Shown here one piece after another: positions 13,986 to 23,800 of a DNA stretch of 27,349 bases. The notes beneath the pieces are model-generated. The model saw only the letters and a program-made list of their open reading frames with translations. It made no database searches and had not been told where the DNA came from. The stretch covers positions 1-27,349 of the forward strand of contig NZ_JACOPD010000015.1 of assembly GCF_014287955.1 (NCBI RefSeq), in the 5' to 3' direction. The stretch is from Lachnospira hominis (ex Liu et al. 2021). Its GTDB lineage: Bacteria; Bacillota; Clostridia; Lachnospirales; Lachnospiraceae. The stretch's first letter is position 1. The number at the start of each line of letters is the position of its first letter. A program made the position numbers and the translations under genes.

Positions 13986-15361
13986 TGATAAAAAATGCAT
14001 TTGCTTATATAACTAGAAAAAGCTTAAAATCAATAATTATTATGTTAGTTATTTTGGCTATGTCAACTTTAAGTCTTATAAGTTTATCTATTAAAGATGC
14101 TACGGACAGAGCCTCAAAAGAAACATTTGCTAATATAACAAATAGTTTTTCTATGGAGATAAATAGACAAGTAAATCCAGGAACACCTAGAGGTGGAGGA
14201 AATGTAAAAGGTGAAGATATTAAAAAGATAGCTCAAACAGATAGTATAGACTCCTATGTAAAAAGAATAAACAGTGTTGCAGATTTAGTTGATTATGATA
14301 TTATTGAAACTAAAGAGACTCTTGCGAATCAATCGCCTAAAAGAGCGAAGAATTTTAAAAGAACAGTGATGTTAACCGGAGTTAACGACTCATCAAAAGA
14401 AACAAAATTTGTATCAGGAGCATATAAATTAGTAGAAGGAAAGCATTTAGAAAATGAAGATAAAAATAAAATCTTAATGCATAAAGATTTAGCTGAAAAA
14501 AATAATCTTAAAGTTGGAGATAAGATAAAAATAAAATCTAATTTATTTGATGCTGATAATGAGAAAGGTGCAAATGAAACAGTAGAAGTAGAAATTAAAG
14601 GTCTATTCGATGGGCATAATAGCGGTGGAGTAAGTGTAGCACAAGAACTATACGAAAATACATTAATCACTGATGTTCATACAGCTGCTAAAGTTTATGG
14701 TAATACAGAAGATACAGCTGTATACCAGGATGCAACATTCTTTGTAAAAGGTGATAAGAATCTTGATAGTGTAATAAAAGAGATTGAGAAATTAGATATA
14801 AATTGGAGAGAATATAATTTGATTAAAAGTTCATCAAATTATCCTGCATTACAACAATCTATATCAGGTATCTACTCAATTTCAAATAAATTATTTGCTG
14901 GCTCATTAATATTTGCAGGAGTTGTAGTTTCATTATTATTATTATTATGGATGAATGCCAGAAAGAAGGAAATAGCAGTATTACTATCATTAGGTATATC
15001 AAAATTAGAAATTTTTGGTCAATTCCTGATTGAGATGGTATTTATATCAATCCCCGCATATGTTGGCTCTTATTTCTTAGCTAGGTATACAGCTGAAAAG
15101 CTTGGAAATAATATATTGAATAAGGTTACTGGTGATATAGCTAAACAAATAGCCAGACAATCTGCATCTAGCCAATTAGGTGGTGGGGCAGAAGCTGAAG
15201 GATTTAACAAGACATTATCAAGTTTAGATATAAATGTATTACCTAAATTCATAATTTATGTAGTTATATTTATGAGTTTAGTACTTCTTGTATCATTGAT
15301 TATTTCTTCATTCAATATATTAAGAAGGAATCCAAAAGAATTATTAATTGACAATAATTAA
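13985..15361 (+). CDS. ABC transporter permease, Vex3-like (MacB/FtsX type)
   Basis: The 458-residue protein is a paralogue of the first permease: same N-terminal MIKNAFAYITRK, an N-terminal helix (about 14-36), a MacB-like periplasmic-type domain on the outside, and three C-terminal helices (about 305-325, 345-370 and 422-446). Specific to it is a glycine/alanine insert SQLGGGAEAEGFNK before the last helix. The size matches pneumococcal Vex3. It follows the ATPase with a one-base overlap and is closed by a strong terminator, which separates transporter genes from the two-component genes. Confidence 0.86.
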   Translation: MIKNAFAYITRKSLKSIIIMLVILAMSTLSLISLSIKDATDRASKETFANITNSFSMEINRQVNPGTPRGGGNVKGEDIKKIAQTDSIDSYVKRINSVADLVDYDIIETKETLANQSPKRAKNFKRTVMLTGVNDSSKETKFVSGAYKLVEGKHLENEDKNKILMHKDLAEKNNLKVGDKIKIKSNLFDADNEKGANETVEVEIKGLFDGHNSGGVSVAQELYENTLITDVHTAAKVYGNTEDTAVYQDATFFVKGDKNLDSVIKEIEKLDINWREYNLIKSSSNYPALQQSISGIYSISNKLFAGSLIFAGVVVSLLLLLWMNARKKEIAVLLSLGISKLEIFGQFLIEMVFISIPAYVGSYFLARYTAEKLGNNILNKVTGDIAKQIARQSASSQLGGGAEAEGFNKTLSSLDINVLPKFIIYVVIFMSLVLLVSLIISSFNILRRNPKELLIDNN

Positions 15362-15397
15362 AATTTTTGGTGCTTTTTAGCACCAAAAATTTTTTGG
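15360..15397 (+). terminator. Intrinsic terminator after the transporter genes
   Basis: AAAATTTTTGGTGC (15360-15373) is perfectly complementary to GCACCAAAAATTTT (15380-15393), with a 6-base loop and a T-run to 15395. It starts within the stop codon of the second permease. Confidence 0.85.
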
Positions 15398-15422
15398 CTT
15401 TTAAATATCAAATAATATGCTG

Positions 15423-15453
15423 TATAATATAAGTGTATAGGCTTAAGTGGAGG
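15423..15453 (+). promoter_or_regulatory. Promoter elements of the two-component operon
   Basis: A consensus -10 TATAAT lies at 15423-15428, with no good -35 at standard spacing, and GGAGG at 15449-15453 serves the ATG at 15459. A weak -35 would suit activation by a bound regulator. Confidence 0.45.
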
Positions 15454-15458
15454 TATAT

Positions 15459-16112
15459 ATGAAAATATTAACTGTTGAAGATGATAATATGATAAGAGAG
15501 GGAATAAGTGAATATCTTTCAGAATTTGGATATACTGTTATTCAAGCTAAAGATGGAAGAGAAGCCTTGACAAAATTTAATAGCGATATAAATTTGGTTA
15601 TCTTAGACATACAGATACCTTTTATAAATGGTTTAGAAGTGTTGAAAGAAATTAGAAAGAAAAGCAATTTACCAATTCTAATCTTGACTGCATTTAGTGA
15701 TGAAGAATATAAAATTGATGCATTTTCTAATTTAGCAGATGGATATGTAGAAAAGCCATTTTCATTGCCGGTCTTAAAGGCTAGAATAGATTCTTTAATT
15801 AAGAAGAATTATGGACATTTAGAGAAGTTTGAATATAAGGACCTAACGGTTAATTTTAATAGCTATACAGCTAAAATAAATGGTGAAGAAATAGATGTAA
15901 ATGCAAAAGAACTAGAAGTATTAAAATGTTTATTGGATAATAATGGACAAGTGTTAACAAGAATGCAAATTATTGATTATGTATGGAAAGATAGTGAAGA
16001 AACTCCTTATGATCGAGTGATAGATGTATATATAAAAGAACTTAGAAAAAAATTACAATTAGACTGCATAACTACTGTAAGAAATGTAGGATATAAATTG
16101 GAGAGAAAATGA
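15459..16112 (+). CDS. OmpR/PhoB family response regulator, VncR-like
   Basis: From ATG 15459 (GGAGG five bases upstream; an in-frame GTG at 15447 would overlap that site) the protein has 217 residues. The receiver domain has the acidic pocket VEDDN (6-10), phosphoacceptor D50 in VILDIQIP, the TAFS switch segment and the conserved lysine in VEKPF. The C-terminal winged-helix domain (about 125-217) ends in the OmpR-type YDRVIDVYIKELRKKL ... TTVRNVGYKLERK. Size and position match VncR. It likely controls the transporter operon and perhaps itself. Confidence 0.9.
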   Translation: MKILTVEDDNMIREGISEYLSEFGYTVIQAKDGREALTKFNSDINLVILDIQIPFINGLEVLKEIRKKSNLPILILTAFSDEEYKIDAFSNLADGYVEKPFSLPVLKARIDSLIKKNYGHLEKFEYKDLTVNFNSYTAKINGEEIDVNAKELEVLKCLLDNNGQVLTRMQIIDYVWKDSEETPYDRVIDVYIKELRKKLQLDCITTVRNVGYKLERK

Positions 16113-17428
16113 AAAAATTAAAGATATTTCCCAAAATGTTCATACAAATATTTTCTGTTCTTGGAATAATAATTATATTAGTTCATTCATTAGTTTTTTT
16201 TATCTTTCCTAAAACATATTTGGAGACGAGAAAAGAAAAGATTCATAATATTGCAAATGAAATTTCTAGTAATATGAATGGAAAAGAAATAAAATATATA
16301 GAACAAACGTTGGAACTATATTCTAAAAGTAGTGAAATAAAAGCATTTATAAAAGAAGAAAATAATAAGAATGAAATACAAATCAAAGATAATATAAATG
16401 TTAATTTAGAAAGTGATAGTAATTCTTTGATAATTGAAGAAAGAGAAATAAAGCTTGATGATGGAAAAAAAATAAATCTACAATTTGTTTCTACAGCTGA
16501 TATGCAAAAAGATGCGAAAAATTTAAGCCTTAAATTTTTACCATATTCATTATTAATATCAATTTTATTTTCTGCTATTATTTCTTTAATTTATGCAAAA
16601 TCAATAAAAAATAATTTACAAGAAATAAAAATTGTTACTGATAAAATGATGAAACTGGATAAAAAAACGCGTTTAAAAGTTAGCTCTAATGATGAGGTTG
16701 GAGAATTAAAACAACAAATTAATGATTTGTATTCTACTTTATTAAGAACAATTGACGATTTGGAATTTAAAAATAAAGAAATTTTAAAATTAGAAAAGTT
16801 AAAATATGACTTTTTTAAAGGTGCATCCCATGAACTTAAAACTCCTCTTGCTAGTCTTAAAATAATACTGGAAAACATGAAATACAATATTGGAAAATAT
16901 AAACAAAGAGATATTTATATTAATGAATGTATTGAAATCGTTGACAGTTTAACAAAAAACATTTCTCAAATATTATCAGTTCATTCTATAGAAAATTTGA
17001 ATAATGATGAAGAATATTTGAAAATAAATGATACATTAGAAGACGTATTAAAAAAGTATGAAATATTAGCAAATCAAAAGAAAATAACTGTCAATAATTA
17101 TATATTAGATGAGAATATTTATATAGGAAAAACAGCTTTAAAGATTATTCTATCTAATTTGATTAGTAATGCGGTAAAATATACTGATGTAAATGGGGTA
17201 ATTAATATTGGGATAGTTAATGATTGGTTATATATAGAGAATTCATACGGTAACAATAAAATTTCGGATATGGATAAAATATTTGATGTTAAATTTGATT
17301 TAAATAAGGAAAATAGTAATGGATTAGGTTTATATATTGTAAGTAATATCCTGAATAATTACAATATAGAATATAAAGCATTGCAGGATGAAGAATTTTT
17401 TATCTTTAAAATTAAAATATTTTCTTAA
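16109..17428 (+). CDS. Sensor histidine kinase, VncS-like
   Basis: The 439-residue kinase overlaps the regulator gene by four bases (ATGA). It has two transmembrane helices (about 13-33 and 144-163) bracketing a roughly 110-residue extracellular sensor, a HAMP-like linker, the phosphoacceptor H241 in ASHELKTPLAS, an N box LSNLISNAVKYT, and a C-terminal G box NGLGLYIVSNIL. The D/F-box region is divergent (ENSYGNNK), as is common in this small kinase family. Sensor size and layout match VncS. It would sense an outside signal, plausibly a peptide handled by the neighbouring exporter. Confidence 0.9.
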   Translation: MKKLKIFPKMFIQIFSVLGIIIILVHSLVFFIFPKTYLETRKEKIHNIANEISSNMNGKEIKYIEQTLELYSKSSEIKAFIKEENNKNEIQIKDNINVNLESDSNSLIIEEREIKLDDGKKINLQFVSTADMQKDAKNLSLKFLPYSLLISILFSAIISLIYAKSIKNNLQEIKIVTDKMMKLDKKTRLKVSSNDEVGELKQQINDLYSTLLRTIDDLEFKNKEILKLEKLKYDFFKGASHELKTPLASLKIILENMKYNIGKYKQRDIYINECIEIVDSLTKNISQILSVHSIENLNNDEEYLKINDTLEDVLKKYEILANQKKITVNNYILDENIYIGKTALKIILSNLISNAVKYTDVNGVINIGIVNDWLYIENSYGNNKISDMDKIFDVKFDLNKENSNGLGLYIVSNILNNYNIEYKALQDEEFFIFKIKIFS

Positions 17429-17594
17429 ACAACATATAATTTTGCAATAGTTATTGAAAAATATCACAGTGGCAGATGGGATGGAGAAATTCATTACTAT
17501 ATTGATGGCTCGGTCTATAAAGGCGGGAAATTATTGATGTTGGCATACAATGAAGAGAATGGGAAGTATTATCAAATAGAATTTGAATTATATT
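17429..17594 (+). pseudogene. Startless coding remnant after the kinase gene
   Basis: The frame directly after the kinase stop stays open and reads a protein-like sequence, including EKYHSGRWDGEIHYYIDGS and LLMLAYNEENGKYYQIEFEL, until it runs into the 3' end of the AraC gene on the other strand. There is no start codon or ribosome site. It appears to be the tail of an unknown gene truncated when the vex-like module was inserted or rearranged. Family not recognised. Confidence 0.4.
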
Positions 17595-18743
17595 TTATTT
17601 TCCCCTGTAATCCGATGGGCTTTTGTGCATCATACGTTTGAAAGCACGCCTGAAAGAATACACGCTGTTGTAGCCTGTTTTTTCCGCAATTTCGACAATG
17701 GTTTTATCGGAAGAGGCGAGAAGTTCGCATGCCTTTTTAATGCGGATATTTTCAAGGTGGTCCGCAAAGCATATGCCTGTCGCTTCCTTAAAACATGATG
17801 AGAGGTATCCTTCAGAAACGTCAAACTGTCTTGCGGTACAAGCGAGATTAAGATTCGGGTTGCTGAAATTCTCCGCCATGTAAATTTTAACTTCATTAAT
17901 AGGAAGTTTTTTTCGCAAAATTCTGTGAGAATTCAATGCAAGGCTTATTTGGCGGCATGTCTCTGTAAGAAGGGCAAAATACTGTTTTGGATTGTTTTGC
18001 AGTTCTGACATATCCTGACTGAATTTTAATAGAATATCCTGAAAATTGTTTTTTGTCGGATTAAGTATCATAAGGCTTGCTGTTATGCTGTGGTGCAGTT
18101 TTAACATTTCTGATGTGTCAAGAGAACGGATTATTACATTTTCATCAAAAAGAATCTGCATGACAAATTCCAAAGAAGGATTATTGTTGCATTTGACTGC
18201 ATTTATAAGCAGATTTGCAGCTGTATCGGGATAGTAATGTTTAAATGAATCTGATTCGGTGAATGAAACGTAATCGTCATACTGCATAATATATAAATCT
18301 TTTTCCTGCATTGTATTAAAAAGGCATGTAAGTGCCTCTTTTTTTGCAAATATAAATTCCGAAAAATTTCCGCATGGGCGGCTTATTCCCCACAGAGTGC
18401 GGCAGTTGTATCTTTTTGAAAAATAATTGTATATGCCGGTGATACAATTTTTAATATTAAAATTTTCATTGTGATTAAAAATTAGCAGAAGTTCGTGATT
18501 TTCGGTGCGGTAAAACCATACGAAACAATCACGGCAGCCGGATGCATATTCGGGAATAAAGGAGATTACGTCGTGCTGGTACGAGCAGTTATTGTTTTTG
18601 GTATCGGGAGCGAAAGCTGCAATCGTATAAAGCGGCAGCTTGAAATATGTATGCAGAATATCAAGACATTCTGCGTCTGTGAAGATTTCATTTTTTGTAA
18701 AAAGCTGATGAATAAATCCGTTGATAATTACACTATTGTCCAT
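17595..18743 (-). CDS. AraC family regulator, probably of the pectinase gene
   Basis: ATG 18743 is preceded by GGGAGG at seven bases; the frame extends upstream without a ribosome site. The 382-residue protein has an N-terminal region of about 270 residues with several Cys/His and no clear domain match by eye, and a C-terminal AraC double helix-turn-helix (about 285-382: CTARQFDVSEGYLSSCFKEATG and IVEIAEKTGYNSVYSFRRAFKRMMHKSPSDYR). It is transcribed away from the pectinase gene across a 274-base region with repeated TTTTTACA boxes. Divergent arrangement argues that it activates pectinase expression in response to pectin products (inference). Confidence 0.85.
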   Translation of the reverse strand: MDNSVIINGFIHQLFTKNEIFTDAECLDILHTYFKLPLYTIAAFAPDTKNNNCSYQHDVISFIPEYASGCRDCFVWFYRTENHELLLIFNHNENFNIKNCITGIYNYFSKRYNCRTLWGISRPCGNFSEFIFAKKEALTCLFNTMQEKDLYIMQYDDYVSFTESDSFKHYYPDTAANLLINAVKCNNNPSLEFVMQILFDENVIIRSLDTSEMLKLHHSITASLMILNPTKNNFQDILLKFSQDMSELQNNPKQYFALLTETCRQISLALNSHRILRKKLPINEVKIYMAENFSNPNLNLACTARQFDVSEGYLSSCFKEATGICFADHLENIRIKKACELLASSDKTIVEIAEKTGYNSVYSFRRAFKRMMHKSPSDYRGK

Positions 18744-18843
18744 AAGCAGACCTCCCTGATTCTGTGCGTGAAGATACATTTGTCAAGATGAAAAAATGTA
18801 TCATGCTCTTTTATCATAAGCCATTAACAGTCTGAATGCAAGG

Positions 18844-18979
18844 TTTTATAAAGCACTTTTATAAAAAAGAATTATATAAGGGTACTTTTTACATTAAATT
18901 CTATTGTATCTTTAAAATAAAATGTGAAAATATTATGATTATTTTGTAAATTAAGGGAAGTTTTTACACTCTTTTTACA
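18844..18979. promoter_or_regulatory. Repeat-rich control region between AraC and pectinase genes
   Basis: TTTTATAAA occurs at 18844-18852 and 18857-18865. TTTTTACA occurs at 18886-18893, 18961-18968 and 18972-18979, the last two 11 bp apart. Such spaced direct repeats suit AraC-type half-sites. AGGAGG at 19004-19009 is the pectinase ribosome site. Confidence 0.45.
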
Positions 18980-19017
18980 ACAATTCACAAGGGTAATATT
19001 TTCAGGAGGTAAAAATA

Positions 19018-20868
19018 GTGGGTAACGAATTTGAAAATCGTGAGCAGCGGAGAAAAATGAAAAAATCACGTGCAAAGTCAGGAAAAGCCAAAGCTACAAG
19101 AGCAACAGCGGTAATGATGGCGGCTCTTATGGCAACATCGGGAATGTCACTTCCGACGGGGATTTTTGCATATGGAGCAGAAAATAACAAACTTCTTGCA
19201 TTTGCGGGAGCAGAAGGCGGTGGAAGATATGCAACAGGTGGACGAGGATATGACGTTTATGTCGTAACAAATCTTGAAGATTACGGAAGAAATGATAAGC
19301 CTGTAGAGGGTTCATTAAGATATGGAATAGAGGAAGCAGCCAAGAATAACGGCGGTACAATGATTGTATTTAATGTGGGCGGTACAATTGCACTTAAACA
19401 GAGGCTTACATTTGCAGGCAGAAAGAACATAACACTTGCGGGACAGACAGCTCCTGGAGACGGAATTACACTGTCAGGTTATGACACGGATATAAGCAAT
19501 TCGGAAAATCTTATCATAAGATACATGAGATTCAGACCGGGTGCTGCCAATGTACATACAGGCGGTGATTCTATGGATGCACTCTGGGGCAGGGACAATA
19601 AAACATTTATTATCGACCACTGTTCATTCAGTTGGAATACAGATGAGACGGTTTCAACTTACAGAGGTAAAGACGGTACGGTTCAGTGGTGTATTATTTC
19701 CGAGAGTCTTACTGTTTCCGGACACTCAAAGGGACGTCACGGATACGGCGGTATTTTCGGCGGTGATAATGTGTTATTCAGCAATAACCTTATGGCTAAC
19801 CATACATCAAGAAATCCGCGAGTTGGCGGCGGCTGCATGGGTGACCCTACAAAGGACGGCGGAAGCACAGCAACATTGCAGATTAGCAACAATGTGCTTT
19901 ATAACTGGGGATATAATACATGCTATGGCGGCGGATATGCGTATACCAATTACATAAATAATTATCTCAAAGCCGGAATCGGTACAAGAGAAACAGTATT
20001 TAACCAGCTTATAGATATGGGTGAGTCAACAAAACCGGGCGGTTTCTACGTAAATGGCAATTATATGGAAGGAAATGCAGCCGTAACAGCAGACAATTCC
20101 AAGGGGGAAAAGATGTCAGGTGCAACATCGGGAGCAAATAAGACAGAAGTTGCAAATAAGCCATATACAGCCGAAGGTTTTGCAAGTGCAACTGTAGTTG
20201 ACGCAAAGGATTGTTATGAATCTGTGCTTACAAAAGCAGGTGCAACATATCCTTACCGTGACGCAATCGATGCAAGGGTTGTTGCAGAGACACGAAATGA
20301 CACAGGCAGATATATCAATACAGAAGATGAAGTTGGAGGTTATCCGGCACAGACAATTTCAAGAGCAGCGGATTTTGATACTGATATGGATGGTATTCCT
20401 GATACATGGGAGACGGCACATGGACTAAATCCTAATGATGCAGCAGATTCAAAGAAAATAAATCCGTCAACGGGATATGCTTATGTTGAGGAATATTTTA
20501 ACGGTCTTGTTGAAAATGTTGAAAAATCGGATTATATTGCACCAAACCCTGATGTTGAAACAGATGTTGCGGAAAACACACAGTATAATGAGGGTGACAC
20601 AGTAAAAGTAACTGCTACAGCTAAGGCAAATAACGGCGGAAATATCGCAAAAGTAGAATTTTATAATGGTGACAAGCTTGTCGGAACATCGACAGAGGCA
20701 CCTTACACATGCGAATATAAAGGACTTACTGACGGAACATATAGCATTACTGTAAGAGCTATGATAATGACGGAAACCAGACACAGTCATCTGTTAAAAA
20801 GATTCATGTCAACAGTACTGCCGGAAGCGGAGAATGGACAAGTAAAGACATCGGACGCCCGGAAGTAG
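19018..20868 (+). CDS. Pectate lyase, PL1-like (N-terminal part of the split pectinase)
   Basis: The GTG start at 19018 has AGGAGG eight bases upstream. A long basic N-terminus and hydrophobic core (residues about 28-52, ending near GIFAYGAEN) form an export signal. The lyase domain (about 58-430) opens with FAGAEGGGRYATGGRGYDV, then SLRYGIEEA, FNVGGTIAL, ITLAGQTAPGDGITL, IIRYMRFRPG, DHCSFSWNTDE and NHTSRNPRVGGG, whose R-x-P-R resembles the PL1 active-site motif. Next come a calcium-binding TSP3-like segment DTDMDGIPDTWE (about 454-480) and an Ig-like domain (about 515-578). The last 36 residues after SITVRA are out of frame. PL1 lyases cut polygalacturonate by calcium-assisted beta-elimination. 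Confidence 0.85.
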   Translation: MGNEFENREQRRKMKKSRAKSGKAKATRATAVMMAALMATSGMSLPTGIFAYGAENNKLLAFAGAEGGGRYATGGRGYDVYVVTNLEDYGRNDKPVEGSLRYGIEEAAKNNGGTMIVFNVGGTIALKQRLTFAGRKNITLAGQTAPGDGITLSGYDTDISNSENLIIRYMRFRPGAANVHTGGDSMDALWGRDNKTFIIDHCSFSWNTDETVSTYRGKDGTVQWCIISESLTVSGHSKGRHGYGGIFGGDNVLFSNNLMANHTSRNPRVGGGCMGDPTKDGGSTATLQISNNVLYNWGYNTCYGGGYAYTNYINNYLKAGIGTRETVFNQLIDMGESTKPGGFYVNGNYMEGNAAVTADNSKGEKMSGATSGANKTEVANKPYTAEGFASATVVDAKDCYESVLTKAGATYPYRDAIDARVVAETRNDTGRYINTEDEVGGYPAQTISRAADFDTDMDGIPDTWETAHGLNPNDAADSKKINPSTGYAYVEEYFNGLVENVEKSDYIAPNPDVETDVAENTQYNEGDTVKVTATAKANNGGNIAKVEFYNGDKLVGTSTEAPYTCEYKGLTDGTYSITVRAMIMTETRHSHLLKRFMSTVLPEAENGQVKTSDARK

Positions 20869-23800
20869 CCGGAAGTGCAAGCCTTACGGACGGAGTTCTT
20901 ACGGTAAAAGGTTCAGGAAAACTAGGCTCAAGTGAGGGAAGCGTATCAGGAAGCAAATATGCGAACGATGCAACAGATGATTTCCAGTATACATATATTA
21001 AAACAAACGGAGACTGCGAAATCGTTGCCAAAATGGATTCTTCAACACTTGTTGACAATCATGTATTTACAGGTGTAATGTTCAGGGAAACTCTTGACAC
21101 TGGCTCTAAGACAGCCGCACTCGGTATGTCTATGGTTAAGATAAGCAATGAGACAACATGGTCAACATATCTTGCCAGCCGTGAGAAGACCAACGGAAAG
21201 ATTACAAAGATTTCCGAGACAATAGATACACCTGCAGCAGCACAGAAAGCAGGAATTCCACTTGTAAGAGACCTGCATTATAAAACAGGTGCAACATTTA
21301 ACGGAACATGGTTTAAGCTTGTAAGAATAGGAAATACATTTACAGGTTATGCATCAGATGACGGAAATACATGGATAACAGTTGGTTCAAAGACTATTGA
21401 CATGGCAGATGAGATTTATGTGGGATTTGCGGTTGATGGAAATAAGGCAGCAAATAAAATAAACAATCTCAGCACGGCAAAGTTTTCTAATATTCAGATA
21501 AATAAGGAATTTACATATGTAAATTACGAGCTTACACATATTACAACAAAGGGTGAAGGTTATGCGGCAGCAGGTCAGGATTTCACTGCAAAACTTGTGA
21601 GTGATGACGGATATAATCTTCCTGAGAGCATTAAGATAACGGCAGCAGGCAAAGAACTTGCACAGTCAGATTACACATATGACAAAGAAACAGGAAATGT
21701 TGTAATACCTGCCGAAAAAATACCTGCATCAGGCACTGTTGTAATTAATGCAGTAGCAGATAAAAAGGAAAATATAGAGTATACATTACAGACTTATGGT
21801 GACACAGCAAATCTTACTGTTAAGGAAGATGGCACATCAATGACAATAAGCCAGACAGCGGAATCAAGCAGTATGGTTTCAAAGAAAGGCAATGAGGGAA
21901 GCAATGTATCATATTTGTTATTCCCTTCATCAGATGGTGCATCTAAGATGACACTTAAATTGAAAGTGAACTCATTTAAAAATGGTAAGAGTTCAGGTGC
22001 GTATGTCGGAGCATTCCAGACAAAGGGAGATTATCTGTATAATTCAATCGGATTCAGGGGAACAGGTGATAATAATGCGGTTTCTCCGTATTGGATTAAA
22101 GCAAATTCGTCAGATTCCACAAAGGATGGAAATGCCGGAAACGGAGGTCCTAAGAATACTTTAAATGAAAATGCAACATATGAAGTTACAATAGAAAAAC
22201 GAAGCGGCGTATACTATGCTTCTTATAAAGAAGAAGGCGGCAGTACGGTATATGAAAAGACATTTAAGTCATCAGAGGCGTATCTTACAACCGATAAGGC
22301 AGCACAGTTTGGTATTGCGATTAACAGTGCTGATATTACAGTATCGGATATTATGCTTACGGACAGTGAAGGCAATACATTATACGACCAGAACAATGTT
22401 AATACGTTCAAACCAACTGTTGTCGGCTCTGATATGCTAAAAGTTACAGGTGTCGGTTCTGTTATGAAAGCAAATCAGAGTGCAAAAGAGGGTTATATTT
22501 CCAAAACAAAGGATACAGAGGGCCTTAACACAAGTTATCTTGTTTTACCTCAGGACGATTCGCTCACATCAATGTCTATGACTTTGAAAGTGACAAATTA
22601 TTCAATAACAGGAGAGGCAGGTAAGACAGCAGGCGTATTTGTCGGAGCATTTAAGACAAGCGGAAGTTATGCGTTTGCATCACTCGGTTTCAGGGGATAT
22701 GATTCAAGTGTCGGAACAGATGCACTTTCAGGTTACTGGATGAAATCAACTGGAAATGCCGGAAACGGTTCACCTAAGTATGAAGTTATTACTAATAATA
22801 AATATAATGTGACATTTACAAGAACAGCAAAAGGATACAAGGCAGAATTTGAAAGTCTTCAGAAACCGCTTCTTATAGATGCAACAGGAAAAGAAACATA
22901 CAAGGCTTCAAAAGAATTTAAGTGGGCTGACATGACTCTTACTGCAGATGATGCCGTCCAGTACGGACTTGCGATAGTCGGTGCCGATGTGGAAATTACA
23001 AACTGGGTTGCAAAAGACGCAAGCGGAAAGGTTTTGTATGACCAGAAAGATTTCTATAAAGATGCAGGAACAGCACCTACGGTTACGGGAGTTGAAACGC
23101 CTGTTGTATCAGATGACCGTTCATCTATAAGTGTATCATGGACAGGTGAGGGTGCTCAGATTGACGGTAAATACCGTGTTGAAGTTTCAGAAAACGACGG
23201 TGCATATACAGAACTTGACACAACAGCAGATACAACATACACATATAAGCCTTCAAAATCAGGTTCGTATAAGTTCAGAATTACAGGTGTCTGTGGAGAA
23301 GCTGTTACTAATTCAATAGAATCACAAAGTGTTAAATATGTTCTTCCTATGCAGTCACCTACGATTGGAGCAAAATCGGGAGATGCTTCAAACACCATTA
23401 CGTGGAAAGCAGTTACAGAAGCCGTAAGTTATAAGGTTTACCGTTCAGAGAGCAGAAATGATGGCTATACACAGATTGGAACAGCTACAGGTCTTTCATA
23501 TACGGATACTACGGCAGAAAACGAAGTACCTTATTTCTACAAAGTTACGGCTGTTGGAGCAGATAATGAGAGTAATCCATCATCACCTGTTTCTATTATG
23601 GCAACAAAGGGCCATACGGGTGAGTATATGTTTGGCTCAAAGGCAGCAGCTATTAAGGTTGCGGAAAAGTCAAATGATACTGTTACGGAAGGAAACGCAA
23701 ATATTAAGTTCTCATATAATGAGGCAGGAAATGTCAGCATTACAGTAAACGGCAGTGAACTTACATCAAAGAAAACGGCTGCAAACGAAAGCGTATCAGC

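Noticed and set aside
20740..20790. Programmed ribosomal frameshift in the pectinase gene
   Set aside because: No slippery sequence, stimulatory stem or pausing site is visible at the break, and the +1-type shift has no obvious signal; mutation or sequencing error is simpler.
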